This document shows positions 17,466 to 25,302 of a DNA stretch of 64,000 nt, piece after piece. The position numbers and the translations under genes were made by a program. The notes under the pieces were generated by a model, which had not been told where the DNA came from, did no database searches, and saw only the letters and a program-made list of their open reading frames with translations. Numbering within the stretch: position 1 is the first letter of the stretch; each line of letters starts with the position of its first letter. The stretch is from JBGTFE01 sp049799955 (GTDB lineage: Bacteria > Acidobacteriota > Blastocatellia > Pyrinomonadales > Pyrinomonadaceae), in assembly GCA_049799955.1 (NCBI GenBank), contig JBARIW010000051.1:169491-233490 (forward strand). Reading direction: 5' to 3'.

Positions 17466-17885
17466 AGCTTCTCTCCTAACGAAATTTTGTTAATTCTTTA
17501 GAAAAACTTTTAAGCAAAATCAACGGTTATAATCTTTTAATAAAATGCCTTTAGTAAATCCTGACAAGTCTTTCTATTCTGGTAACTTTTGCGAGTTTTT
17601 AATATGTAAATAAATAAGTTTTCCACAAAGTTTTCCACAGGCTTGTGGAAAGCTGCTTAAAAGCTAATGTAAAACTTTAACTATAGTGTTTTCAATAACT
17701 TACAAGAATTTAAACTACTAGAAACGGGTCAAAGAGTAACATTAAAACAGCAGAATTGCAAGAGAAATCCACAGGTTTTAGAAAATATTTTTTTGATTGG
17801 AAGAAGTCTTTTTTTTACAGCAATTTGGCAGGATTTTAGAGTATGTTAGACTAAGTAAATTTCAAATTTTACTGATAAAAAAGTT
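17466..17885. promoter_or_regulatory. dnaA upstream region with DnaA boxes (candidate oriC, part 2)
   Basis: A 420-bp divergent spacer. TTTTCCACA occurs at 17619-17627 and 17631-17639, followed at once by an inverted TGTGGAAAG (about 17644-17652), and AAATCCACA at 17765-17773. It should hold the dnaA promoter and could be the second half of a bipartite origin. The promoter for the nuclease-inhibitor gene must also lie here. I did not identify -35/-10 boxes with confidence. Confidence 0.6.
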
Positions 17886-18317
17886 ATGCCGAACAGAAAA
17901 AAAATAAAAGCTGCGGATTCGGAAAATAATAATTTTGCCGAACAGGTTAAGAAACTTTCCGAGGGTTTGTATTACATTAGCGAAACCGACGCCGAGGTGA
18001 AGCCTTTTATCGGCGGCAAAGCGGCAGCCGTAAGCAAAGAGGAAATATTGCGTCTGACCGGCAGCGAGCCGGACGCGCCGGTTGAGGAAAGAAATTTCGC
18101 AGAGATTTTTGCCCGGCTGACGCGCATACAGGATTGGTTTGGCGATGAAGAAAAAGAAATCGCCGCAAAGTTCGTCAGGTTGAAAGATTTTCTGGAGCAG
18201 AACCTGGAAGATTTGAAAGTCTTTAAAATCGGCAGCATTCAAATAAAAGTTTATTTTGTCGGGCTGGACGCCGAAGGCAGTTTGACGGGAATTCAGACCG
18301 AAGCCGTCGAGACATAA
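17886..18317 (+). CDS. NuiA-like nuclease A inhibitor family protein
   Basis: A 143-residue protein matching the nuclease A inhibitor family: LSEGLYYISETDAEVKPFIGG near residue 25, LTGSEPDAPVEERNF in the middle, and the C-terminal block FLEQNLEDLKVFKIGSIQIKVYFVG ending in VET. NuiA of Anabaena binds and blocks the sugar-nonspecific endonuclease NucA. No NucA-type nuclease is visible in the window, so this copy may inhibit another nuclease or have another role. It is divergent from dnaA and followed by its own terminator. Confidence 0.75.
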   Translation: MPNRKKIKAADSENNNFAEQVKKLSEGLYYISETDAEVKPFIGGKAAAVSKEEILRLTGSEPDAPVEERNFAEIFARLTRIQDWFGDEEKEIAAKFVRLKDFLEQNLEDLKVFKIGSIQIKVYFVGLDAEGSLTGIQTEAVET

Positions 18318-18351
18318 AAAAGCAAGGATGATTTCGCCATCCTTGCTTTTT
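18317..18351 (+). terminator. Intrinsic terminator of the NuiA-like gene
   Basis: A 14-bp perfect stem (AAAAAGCAAGGATG/CATCCTTGCTTTTT) with a 7-base loop starting at the stop codon and ending in a T-run. Confidence 0.9.
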
Positions 18352-18375
18352 CGGAGATTAAAATGAACTTCCTGT

Positions 18376-19077
18376 TTATTTTTCTTTAACACTGCTCGCG
18401 CCCGAAGTTTTCTTGTCAACGCTTTTCGGGTTTCCAAGATAGGTTACGTTAGTCGCGCCCGATAAATCAGCTTTCAGCACGTTTGTAACGAAAACAGTCG
18501 CGTTGCTCGCGCCGCTCGAATCAACCGAAACATTTTCCGCTTTCAGGTTTTCCGCATCCAATTTGCTTGCGCCGCTCATTTCAACGTTGAAGTTTTTGGT
18601 TGTGCCTTCAATCCTGATTTTCGAAGCGCCGCTCGAATCTAGGGCTAAAGCCTCGTTGCTGACATTAACGAGATTAACTTTCGACGCGCCGGAAAGATTC
18701 AGGCTGTTAATGTCGGGCGCGGAAATTCTGATTTTCATAGCATTGCTTGTCTTAATACTTTTTTCAGATTTAATTACCAGTGTGCCGTCTTCGACCTCTG
18801 TTTTTATAAGCGGAAGCAGATTATCGTCGATTTCGACTTCGAGACTGAAATCTTTCTGCGACGTAATTTCGACTTCAAACGCGCCGCTAACATCGATTGC
18901 CTTAAAACCGGAAGCTTCCCTGTTCTCGGTTTTTACGTTGCCGGAGCCTTTTTCGCCGCCCCAATTCGCATTAAAAGAAAATAACTTGCCCGTAAATTTA
19001 CCAAAGGAAGAAAAACTCGCCAAAATCGAGCCGATTACCAAAGCTCCTATAAAAACTAATATTCCGATTTTTTTCAT
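18376..19077 (-). CDS. Exported GIN-domain (DUF2807) protein
   Basis: A 233-residue exported protein. A signal peptide or anchor (MKKIGILVFIGALVIGSILA) precedes a GIN/DUF2807 domain, a right-handed beta-helix-like fold made of short repeats. Here the word SGAS or SGAT recurs about seven times (LSGASKVNL, SSGASKIRI, MSGASKLDA, SSGASNATV...). The frame also opens 12 bp earlier with an ATG, but that ATG overlaps the GGAG Shine-Dalgarno, so the start at 19077 is preferred. The role of this family is unknown, probably at the cell surface. It shares a convergent intergenic region with the NuiA-like gene. Confidence 0.85.
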   Translation of the reverse strand: MKKIGILVFIGALVIGSILASFSSFGKFTGKLFSFNANWGGEKGSGNVKTENREASGFKAIDVSGAFEVEITSQKDFSLEVEIDDNLLPLIKTEVEDGTLVIKSEKSIKTSNAMKIRISAPDINSLNLSGASKVNLVNVSNEALALDSSGASKIRIEGTTKNFNVEMSGASKLDAENLKAENVSVDSSGASNATVFVTNVLKADLSGATNVTYLGNPKSVDKKTSGASSVKEK

Positions 19078-19172
19078 AATTGTCTCCAAGATTTATCAAG
19101 TAAAGATTAGCTTTTATGGGTAACGTAACAGTTTCGGGAAAAGTTCAAACAAATTTCGGATTTCAGGAAAAT

Positions 19173-19323
19173 TGACCACAGAGGCACGGAGGCACAGAGA
19201 AAAAATTAACAGGGATTAAGAGGATGAAAAGGATATTTAAATTATTGTTTTATCCTTTTTATCTCCTTAATCCCTGTTAATTTTTTTCTTAAAAATCTCA
19301 GTGTCTCAGTGTCTCTGTGGTTA
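19173..19323. repeat. Long intergenic palindrome, CACAGAGGCACGG family
   Basis: Outer arms ACCACAGAGGCACGGAGG and CTCAGTGTCTCTGTGGT, then inner arms AATTAACAGGGATTAAGAGG and CCTTAATCCCTGTTAATT. It is built of repeated 8-9-base words. The same family recurs at 50575-50638 and 56589-56653. Confidence 0.85.
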
Positions 19324-19325
19324 AT

Positions 19326-20930
19326 TTATCTTGCAAAAAAGTAAAACTGAATCGCCTGCGCGATGCCGATAATCATACCGAAAAGCGCGCCGAAAAGCTC
19401 GATTGTTCGCAGATGTTCTTTGGCGACGGACATAACCAGCGCTTCGAGCTTTTCCGCCGGATAATTATTCACTTTTTCGCGCACGACATTTCCTATATCA
19501 AATTCCCGAATCGCTTCGGGCAGTTTTTCGCGCGCGGCGGCTAGAATCGTTTCGGTCAGAGATTTTCCGGCTTCGCGCACTTTTTCCTCGGAAATATGGT
19601 CGGATAGTTTTCCGATTGGTTCGGACATAAGCCTTTCGATTTGGCGCGACAAGACCGAATTGATGATATTTGAAGTTTCGTCGCGCGAAAGAATATTTAT
19701 CAAGCCTTTCGCCAGCATTTTTTTGAGCTTTTCTTCGGCTTCGGGATGAAGCGTCTGCAAAATCGCGTCGATGCTGTGCGGGCGAAGCTTCTGCAAAGTG
19801 TCGGTGATATACGCCGAAAACGAGTGCATCATTTCATCGCCCTGAAGAAGCGACAAAACGCCTTTTGCGATTTGTTTTTTTAAGTTTTCAAGCTGTTCGG
19901 GCGCGATTTTTCCGATTACTTCGGGCAAAGGTCGCTCCATCGTGTTGTGAATCGCCTGGTCGAGAAAGTTTTTCGCCTCGGTCGCAAAAAAATCGCCGCG
20001 CAGAGTTTCTTCGATTCGTTTCGGAAGACTATCGTTGACCAAATCATCGACTTCTTTCAAAAGGTTTTCGCGCGAGACGAAAATCTTTTTGAAAAACGGC
20101 AAATTCTCGTAATATTCGTGAACTTCCCTTTTTATCAGCGCGCCGATTTGACTGCGCGTTTTTTCCGCCGCCGCAAGCTCCGTCAGTTGATGAACAATCG
20201 GCTGAATCTGCTCGCCGGCTTTTTCCTTCAAAAGCCCGACCGCATCGTCCGTAAAAAGCTCTCCGAGCGGCGTTTGCGTTTCTGCCAAATCGTCAACGCG
20301 GCGGTTGATGAAATCTCTGATTTTCTGCTCGAAAGTCGGTTCTTTGATGACCGAGCGAATCCGCGTTTCGAGAAAGCCGATAATTTTAATAAACGTTTCA
20401 TCGTCAACGACTTCGGAAACTCTCTGCGAGAGAAATCCATCGACGCGGCGACCGACGAAACCGCTTATCGTCTCGATTGTTTCCTCGCTCTGCAAAACAT
20501 TTTCGATGTGTTCGGCAATCTTGAGCTGCAAAGACGAAATCGCGTCCAGCACAGGCTCGCGGATATTGGCGGGCAAAGCTTCAATCAGCGACGGGTAATT
20601 TTGCGACAAAAGCTCTTCGGTGTAGGAATCGACGACCTTTTGGATTTTCTTGCGCAGAAAATCCTTCTCGAAAAGCTCCTGCAAAACCGTTTCCTGCGAA
20701 ACAAGCTCTTCGCCGACGGCTTTTCCGATTGCATCAGCCAGACGCGCCCTGTGTCTTGGAATCATTCCCTGCGGAAAAATCGTGATTCCAAGCAGTTTTA
20801 CAGGCATTCGCGGGCGAAAAAGCATCCGAACCGCGAGCCACGCGCCCGCGTAGCCGTGAAGCGTGGCAAAAAGAATGAGCGTCGCAAGCTGAACCCAGAG
20901 ATGGCTGAAAAAATTCCCTAAAAGTTCCAT
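19326..20930 (-). CDS. DUF445 family membrane-anchored protein
   Basis: A 534-residue protein with a membrane segment near each end (VQLATLILFATLHGYAGAWLAV and LFGALFGMIIGIAQAIQFYFF) around a long helical, charged body. The motif AGAWLAVRMLFRPRMPVKLLG...IFPQGMIPRHRARLADAIG is the hallmark of DUF445 (YheB/YjiN-like) proteins, whose function is unsettled. The frame is open to a TTG at 20951, but the ATG at 20930 (MELLGNFF) is more likely. The gene is flanked by two long palindromic repeats. Confidence 0.85.
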   Translation of the reverse strand: MELLGNFFSHLWVQLATLILFATLHGYAGAWLAVRMLFRPRMPVKLLGITIFPQGMIPRHRARLADAIGKAVGEELVSQETVLQELFEKDFLRKKIQKVVDSYTEELLSQNYPSLIEALPANIREPVLDAISSLQLKIAEHIENVLQSEETIETISGFVGRRVDGFLSQRVSEVVDDETFIKIIGFLETRIRSVIKEPTFEQKIRDFINRRVDDLAETQTPLGELFTDDAVGLLKEKAGEQIQPIVHQLTELAAAEKTRSQIGALIKREVHEYYENLPFFKKIFVSRENLLKEVDDLVNDSLPKRIEETLRGDFFATEAKNFLDQAIHNTMERPLPEVIGKIAPEQLENLKKQIAKGVLSLLQGDEMMHSFSAYITDTLQKLRPHSIDAILQTLHPEAEEKLKKMLAKGLINILSRDETSNIINSVLSRQIERLMSEPIGKLSDHISEEKVREAGKSLTETILAAAREKLPEAIREFDIGNVVREKVNNYPAEKLEALVMSVAKEHLRTIELFGALFGMIIGIAQAIQFYFFAR

Positions 20931-20938
20931 AAAATTTA

Positions 20939-21009
20939 GTTCAAAGCTCAAGGTTCAAAGTTCAAAGTTGCAACTAAACGCTTTGAACTTTGAACCTTGA
21001 ACTTTGAAC
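20939..21009. repeat. Palindrome of tandem GTTCAAAG words
   Basis: 29-base arms (20939-20967 and 20981-21009) with one mismatch and a 13-base loop, each made of four tandem variants of GTTCAAAG. It lies between DUF445 and the next minus-strand gene. Confidence 0.9.
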
Positions 21010-21011
21010 TT

Positions 21012-21395
21012 CTAAAACACCTGAAAACCTTTTGATTGCAGACAAAAATCGGACAAATCTTTCAGCCACATATAATTTGCGCTGTAATTTTTCCATTGCT
21101 CGTCTTCGTCCTTGTATAAAGTTCCGTCGTCGGGCGCGTCCGTGATGCTCATATCGGAAAAAATACGTTTGTTCGGCTCTAATTTCGGCAAAATCTCGTC
21201 GCGAATTCGCTCGCCGATTAAATGCGCCTCGTCTTTTTCCAGTTTTACGCCCGTCGCGTTATATTCCATCTGTCTTATTTTCCCGTCGCTCAAAATATCG
21301 AAACTCTTGATAATTTCGAGCGCCGTCTTCCAATTCCATACGTTGGCGCGGAACTCGAAGTTTTCCGCGCTTAAATCCATCAATGTGAAACTCAT
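21012..21395 (-). CDS. Hypothetical protein, 127 residues
   Basis: A soluble acidic protein (MSFTLMDLSAENFEFRANVWNWKTALEIIKSFDIL...) with an AGGGAGA Shine-Dalgarno. The Trp-rich ends and alpha-beta pattern resemble small stand-alone immunity-type or DUF proteins, but I cannot assign a family. It is divergent from the N-acetyltransferase gene. Confidence 0.65.
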   Translation of the reverse strand: MSFTLMDLSAENFEFRANVWNWKTALEIIKSFDILSDGKIRQMEYNATGVKLEKDEAHLIGERIRDEILPKLEPNKRIFSDMSITDAPDDGTLYKDEDEQWKNYSANYMWLKDLSDFCLQSKGFQVF

Positions 21396-21480
21396 ATTTA
21401 TCTCCCTTGAAAAATGCTAAACGCGAATATGATTCTAGTCAATAAAGTTTTGCTTCAAGTATAATTTTCAGAGAAATTAT

Positions 21481-22242
21481 ATGAATAAGAAAGAATATCT
21501 TCGTCGAATCGGCATCGAAAAAGAAAATATTGCGCCAACTGTAGAAAATCTGAGACTTTTGCAGCGGCAGCATCTTTTGAATGTCCCGTTTGAAAATCTG
21601 GATATTCACTGGACGCGCCCGATTGTTCTGGCAAATAAAACTTTTTACGAAAAAATTGTCGGCGGCGGGCGCGGCGGATTTTGTTACGAATTAAACGGTT
21701 TGTTTTACGAACTGCTCGCCGGTATAGGTTTTCAAAGCAAGAGAATTTCGGCAAAAGTGAGTATGGGAAACGGCAAATTCGGCGCGGAATACGACCATCT
21801 GGCGATTATTACTGAAATTGACGACAAAGAATATCTGGTCGATGTCGGTTTCGGAGATTTTACCGCCGAGCCTTTGGAATTTGTTTTGGAAACGGAGCAG
21901 CAGGACGGAAACGGCGTGTTTTTGATTAGAAAATTTGACGAAAATTATTTTGAAGTCGTCAAAAAAGACGCGGGCGTTTGGAAAAGCGAATATATTTTTA
22001 CGACTTCGGAGCGCGATTTAGCGGAATTTTCGGGAATGTGCGAATACCAGCAAGCTTCGCCCGATTCACATTTTACAAAGGGCAAAATCTGCTCGCTGAT
22101 GACGGAAAACGGGCGCAAAAGTTTGACCGACACGAAATTTATCGAAACAAAAAACGGGCAAAGAATCGAAATGAATGTCAGCTCGGAAGAAGAATTTGCT
22201 CAGATTTTAGCGCGTGAATTCCACATCGAGCGGAATTTTTAA
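21481..22242 (+). CDS. Arylamine N-acetyltransferase
   Basis: A 253-residue NAT, which transfers acetyl from acetyl-CoA to arylamines or hydrazines through a cysteine intermediate. The catalytic triad is visible: C68 in GGGRGGFCYELN, H106 in YDHLAII and D121 in VDVGFGD. The N-terminal PFENLDIHW is also typical. Length is close to the family's usual 250-280. The cell substrate is unknown. It stands alone before purM. Confidence 0.93.
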   Translation: MNKKEYLRRIGIEKENIAPTVENLRLLQRQHLLNVPFENLDIHWTRPIVLANKTFYEKIVGGGRGGFCYELNGLFYELLAGIGFQSKRISAKVSMGNGKFGAEYDHLAIITEIDDKEYLVDVGFGDFTAEPLEFVLETEQQDGNGVFLIRKFDENYFEVVKKDAGVWKSEYIFTTSERDLAEFSGMCEYQQASPDSHFTKGKICSLMTENGRKSLTDTKFIETKNGQRIEMNVSSEEEFAQILAREFHIERNF

Positions 22243-22264
22243 TCGCAAATATCTTTCATTTTTC

Positions 22265-22313
22265 TTATCGAAAATTATCTGCGCTTATCTGCGCGCATCT
22301 ATGGTTAATTTTC
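22265..22313. repeat. Short repeat of TATCTGCGC words
   Basis: Contains the tandem words TTATCTGCGC TTATCTGCGC GCATCTATGG just before purM. It resembles a half-palindrome of the tandem-word type seen elsewhere in the window, but the second arm is missing. Confidence 0.5.
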
Positions 22314-22347
22314 TTCCGGCGGTTTATAATTCAAATTTTCAAAAGCT

Positions 22348-23382
22348 ATGACAAAACCAATTTCATACTCGGACGCGGGCGTTTCGATTGATAATGCGAA
22401 CCTTGCGGTCGCGAAAATTAGAGATTTTGCCAAATCGACTTTTAACGAGCGGACTCTGACCGAAATCGGAAGCTTCGGCGGAATGTTTTCGGCGGCTTTT
22501 CCCGAAATGAGCGCGCCGGTTCTCGTCGCTTCGGCGGACGGTGTTGGGACAAAGCTCAAAATCGCTTTCGACACCGGAATTCACGATACAATCGGGCAAG
22601 ACCTCGTAAATCATTGCGTTAACGACATTTTAGTTCAGGGCGCGCGACCGCTTTTTTTTCTCGATTATTTTGCGACCGGACGACTTTCGCCTGATGTAAC
22701 GGCTTCGGTCGTCGAAGGAATTTCCATCGCCTGTCGCGAAAACGGCTGCGCTTTGCTCGGCGGCGAAACGGCGGAAATGCCCGGATTTTATAAAGACGGC
22801 GAATACGATTTAGCCGGATTTATCGTCGGCGTGGTCGATAAACGACGAGTTATCGACGGAAAAAATATCGCTTCGGGCGACGTTGTTCTCGGCTTGCCTT
22901 CGAACGGTTTGCAGACAAACGGTTATTCGCTGGCGCGGAAACTTTTTTTTGAAACCGGCGGCTATAAAGTCGATTCTTACGTCGAAGAATTGGGCGAAAC
23001 CGTCGGCGAAGCGCTTTTGAAAACTCACTCAAGTTTCTTAAAACCGCTCGATAAACTGCTCGATTCGGGAAAAATCAAAGGCTTGGCGCACATCACCGGC
23101 GGCGGTTTTCTGGAAAATATTCCGCGTATTTTGCCGGAAAATGTTTCGGTCGAGATAAAACGCGGAACGTGGAACGAGCTTCCGATTTTCGGCTTGATGC
23201 AAAAGCTCGGAAACGTCGAAAAAAAAGAGATGTTCCGCACCTTCAATATGGGCGTCGGAATGGTAATTATCTGCGCGGAAAGCGATAGAGAAGCGATTAT
23301 CTCTCACATTGAAAATTCAGGCGAAAAATGTTTTGAGATTGGACGAGTTGTTTCAGGAAACAAGGAAGTCGTTATCAAATGA
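22348..23382 (+). CDS. purM: Phosphoribosylformylglycinamidine cyclo-ligase
   Basis: A 344-residue AIR synthetase, the fifth step of purine synthesis (ATP-dependent ring closure of FGAM). Signatures are YSDAGVSIDNAN at the N-terminus, SADGVGTKLKIA, LVNHCVNDILVQGA, CALLGGETAEMPGFY, LPSNGLQTNGYSLAR and HITGGGFLENIPR. The stop overlaps the purN start by 4 bp (ATGA), so the two are coupled. Confidence 0.97.
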   Translation: MTKPISYSDAGVSIDNANLAVAKIRDFAKSTFNERTLTEIGSFGGMFSAAFPEMSAPVLVASADGVGTKLKIAFDTGIHDTIGQDLVNHCVNDILVQGARPLFFLDYFATGRLSPDVTASVVEGISIACRENGCALLGGETAEMPGFYKDGEYDLAGFIVGVVDKRRVIDGKNIASGDVVLGLPSNGLQTNGYSLARKLFFETGGYKVDSYVEELGETVGEALLKTHSSFLKPLDKLLDSGKIKGLAHITGGGFLENIPRILPENVSVEIKRGTWNELPIFGLMQKLGNVEKKEMFRTFNMGVGMVIICAESDREAIISHIENSGEKCFEIGRVVSGNKEVVIK

Positions 23383-23978
23383 AAATCGGCATTTTAATTT
23401 CCGGGCGCGGCTCGAATATGTCGGCGATTGTCGAAGCTGTTCAGGGCGGTTTTATTCCCGGTTCTGATGTCTGCGTCGTTATCAGCGACAAAAGGGGCGC
23501 AGAAGGCTTGAAAAAGGCGAAAGAGCGCGGAATAGAAGCGGTTGTTGTCGAGAAAAAAGGTCGAACTCGCGCCGAACATGATGCGGAGATTATCGCCGAG
23601 CTTGAAAAGCGAAATGTCGGGCTGGTTTGTCTCGCGGGTTATATGCGCCTGCTTTCGCCGGAATTTATTCGCGCTTTCCCTAATCGGATTTTGAATATTC
23701 ATCCGAGCCTTCTGCCGAGTTTTCGCGGGCTTGAAGCGCAAAAGCAGGCGATTGAATACGGCGTGAAAGTTTCGGGCTGCACGGTTCATTTTGTTGACGA
23801 AGATTTAGACCACGGCGCGATAATTTTGCAGAAAGCGGTTGAAGTGAAAGACGACGACACGGCAGAAACACTTTCGGCGCGGATTTTGGAATTTGAACAC
23901 GCGCTTTATGTTGAAGCCGTGAAAAAAATCGTCGAAGAAAATCTGGAAATTGTCGGCAGACGCGTAATCGGGAAATGA
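23379..23978 (+). CDS. purN: Phosphoribosylglycinamide formyltransferase
   Basis: A 199-residue folate-dependent GART, step three of purine synthesis. It begins MKIGILISGRGSNMSAIVEA and contains the catalytic region LNIHPSLLPSFRGLEAQKQAI and VHFVDEDLDHGAIILQ (Asn, His and Asp of the active site). Length is normal. It overlaps purM at its start and the riboflavin-kinase-like gene at its end by 4 bp each, a three-gene operon. Confidence 0.97.
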   Translation: MKIGILISGRGSNMSAIVEAVQGGFIPGSDVCVVISDKRGAEGLKKAKERGIEAVVVEKKGRTRAEHDAEIIAELEKRNVGLVCLAGYMRLLSPEFIRAFPNRILNIHPSLLPSFRGLEAQKQAIEYGVKVSGCTVHFVDEDLDHGAIILQKAVEVKDDDTAETLSARILEFEHALYVEAVKKIVEENLEIVGRRVIGK

Positions 23979-24376
23979 AAGAAATTCTACATGGTCGCGT
24001 TCAAACGGGGCAGAACGACGCTTCGCGCTGGCTTGGTTTATATAACGAGGCTTACTGCCGTAAAACCGGAATGAATATTTTTCCGGGTTCGCTTAATCTG
24101 ATTATCGAACATAAGTTCGACTGGCGAGCCGCGAAATACCAACCTTTTATAATCCGGTTCGGACGCGAAGAAATGGGCGGAGAACGTGATATTTTGCTCC
24201 TTCCCTGCGTTCTTACAAATTTAGACAAACGAAAGGCTTTCCTCTGGACGACGACAAATCTTGACCGTGAAGACGCGGAAATAATTGAAATCATTACGGA
24301 TGTAAAACTGCGCGATGAATGCGGACTTGCTGACGGCGATTTGGTTGAGTTAGAAATTTTCTGCGCGAACGGCTAA
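23975..24376 (+). CDS. CTP-dependent riboflavin kinase-like (DUF120) protein
   Basis: A 133-residue protein that fits the archaeal RibK/DUF120 fold: G-x-V-Q-T-G near the start (HGRVQTGQNDASRWLGLY), the NIFPGSLNLIIE motif (archaeal PGTLNL), a LLPCVL strand, and a C-terminal EIIEIITDVKLRDECGLADGDLVEL block (archaeal LR-x-x-L-x-L-x-DGD). In archaea this enzyme makes FMN from riboflavin using CTP. Activity here is not proven, and bacteria normally use RibF instead. Translational overlap with purN (ATGA) ties it to nucleotide metabolism. Confidence 0.72.
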   Translation: MKEILHGRVQTGQNDASRWLGLYNEAYCRKTGMNIFPGSLNLIIEHKFDWRAAKYQPFIIRFGREEMGGERDILLLPCVLTNLDKRKAFLWTTTNLDREDAEIIEIITDVKLRDECGLADGDLVELEIFCANG

Positions 24377-24449
24377 ACGTTTTTCGCTATTGCTTTGACA
24401 TAATCGAGGTTTTTCCCTAGACTTTAAGTTTTCACTTTTGAGTGAGAGG

Positions 24450-24995
24450 ATGAATATTTATGCCAAAGAGAACTTATCAACCAAACAACCGTCGCCGCGC
24501 GAAGAAACACGGATTTCGTGCGAGAATGGCGACCAAGAACGGACGCGCTGTGCTGAAACGCCGCAGAGCCAAAGGACGCAAGAGATTAACGGTTCAACAT
24601 TATTAGACTTTTCGCTGCCGAAGACGAACCGTCTGCGTAAGCCGCGCGAATTTCGCACGGTTTACGAGAAAGGTAAAAGCTTTAACGGTCGGTTTATGAC
24701 GGTTTTTATTATGCCGTCGGGAACGACTTTTCAAAGGCTCGGCATCACGGCTTCGAAAAAAATCAGCAACAAGGCGCACGATAGAAATCGTGCCAAACGC
24801 CTTTTGCGCGAAGCTTTTCGACTGAGCCGTGCGGAACTCAATGAATTAAAAATTAATTACGATTGGGTCTTGAATGCGCGAAGAAGTCTTCTGGACGTGA
24901 AGCTCGACGCGCCGCTCGCGGAACTGCGGCAGATTATCGAAAAAGTTAAAAGGATTGAATCAAAAATAGTCAAAGGCGAAGATAACGTCAGTTGA
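24450..24995 (+). CDS. rnpA: Ribonuclease P protein component with long N-terminal extension over rpmH
   Basis: RNase P protein, which helps the RNA subunit trim tRNA 5' ends. The conserved part starts at about LPKTNRLRKPREFRTVYEKGKSF and includes KKISNKAHDRNRAKRLLREAFR (the RNR motif). The frame has no ATG, GTG or TTG inside or after rpmH. The only canonical starts are the TTG at 24438 and the ATG at 24450, both upstream of the rpmH ATG at 24460. The protein would thus be about 181 residues with some 55 extra at the N-terminus, translated in another frame across all of rpmH. This nested arrangement is known from Thermus. A non-canonical CTG start after rpmH is the alternative. Confidence 0.85.
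   Translation: MNIYAKENLSTKQPSPREETRISCENGDQERTRCAETPQSQRTQEINGSTLLDFSLPKTNRLRKPREFRTVYEKGKSFNGRFMTVFIMPSGTTFQRLGITASKKISNKAHDRNRAKRLLREAFRLSRAELNELKINYDWVLNARRSLLDVKLDAPLAELRQIIEKVKRIESKIVKGEDNVS
24460..24606 (+). CDS. rpmH: 50S ribosomal protein L34
   Basis: A 48-residue L34: it starts MPKRTYQPNNRRRAKKHGF and ends KRLTVQHY, with the family's R-x-R-M-A-T-K-N-GR-x-VL-x-RRR-x-KGRKRL core. It lies wholly inside the rnpA reading frame (offset +1). Its ATG is 10 bp after the rnpA ATG, and both may share the GAGAGG sequence at 24443-24448. It is too short to appear in a length-filtered ORF list. Confidence 0.95.
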   Translation: MPKRTYQPNNRRRAKKHGFRARMATKNGRAVLKRRRAKGRKRLTVQHY

Positions 24996-25001
24996 GTCGA
25001 A

Positions 25002-25211
25002 ATGAAGTATGCTGTTTTAGAACTTTTGAAACTCTACAAGTCGTTTATTTCGCCTTTTTTGCCGCCTTCGTGCCGGTTTACGCCGACCTGTTCCGTTTAC
25101 GCGATGGAAGCGGTCGAAAAATACGGAGCTTTAAAGGGAACCTGGATGGGCGTAAAACGTATCTTACGTTGTCAACCTTTTTGTAAAGGCGGCTATGACC
25201 CGGTTAAGTGA
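25002..25211 (+). CDS. yidD: YidD membrane insertion factor
   Basis: A 69-residue YidD: LLKLYKSFISPFLPPSCRFTPTCSVYAMEAVEKYG is diagnostic, with the Cys-containing CRFTPTCS and CQPF motifs. It aids insertion of inner-membrane proteins together with YidC and sits in the conserved rpmH-rnpA-yidD-yidC order, 6 bp after rnpA. Confidence 0.95.
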   Translation: MKYAVLELLKLYKSFISPFLPPSCRFTPTCSVYAMEAVEKYGALKGTWMGVKRILRCQPFCKGGYDPVK

Positions 25212-25298
25212 TTTTGGATTTTAGATTTCGGATTTCGGATTGAAAGCAAAAATTTGCTCTCTCTTCCAATCCGAAATCCGAAATCTAAAATCCAAAAT
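25211..25298. repeat. Perfect 32-bp palindrome upstream of yidC
   Basis: Arms 25211-25242 and 25267-25298 are exact reverse complements made of tandem words (ATTTTGGATTTTAGATTTCGG...), with a 24-base loop. The 3' arm ends 4 bp before the yidC ATG, where a Shine-Dalgarno would be expected. Confidence 0.92.
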
Positions 25299-25302
25299 AT
25301 AA

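Noticed and set aside
17862..18437. 191-codon minus frame over the NuiA-like gene
   Set aside because: The plus-strand frame has clear NuiA family motifs and its own terminator; the minus frame runs through that terminator.
19947..20921. 324-codon open frame opposite the DUF445 gene
   Set aside because: Shadow frame of a GC-biased gene; Arg/Phe-rich composition and no motif.
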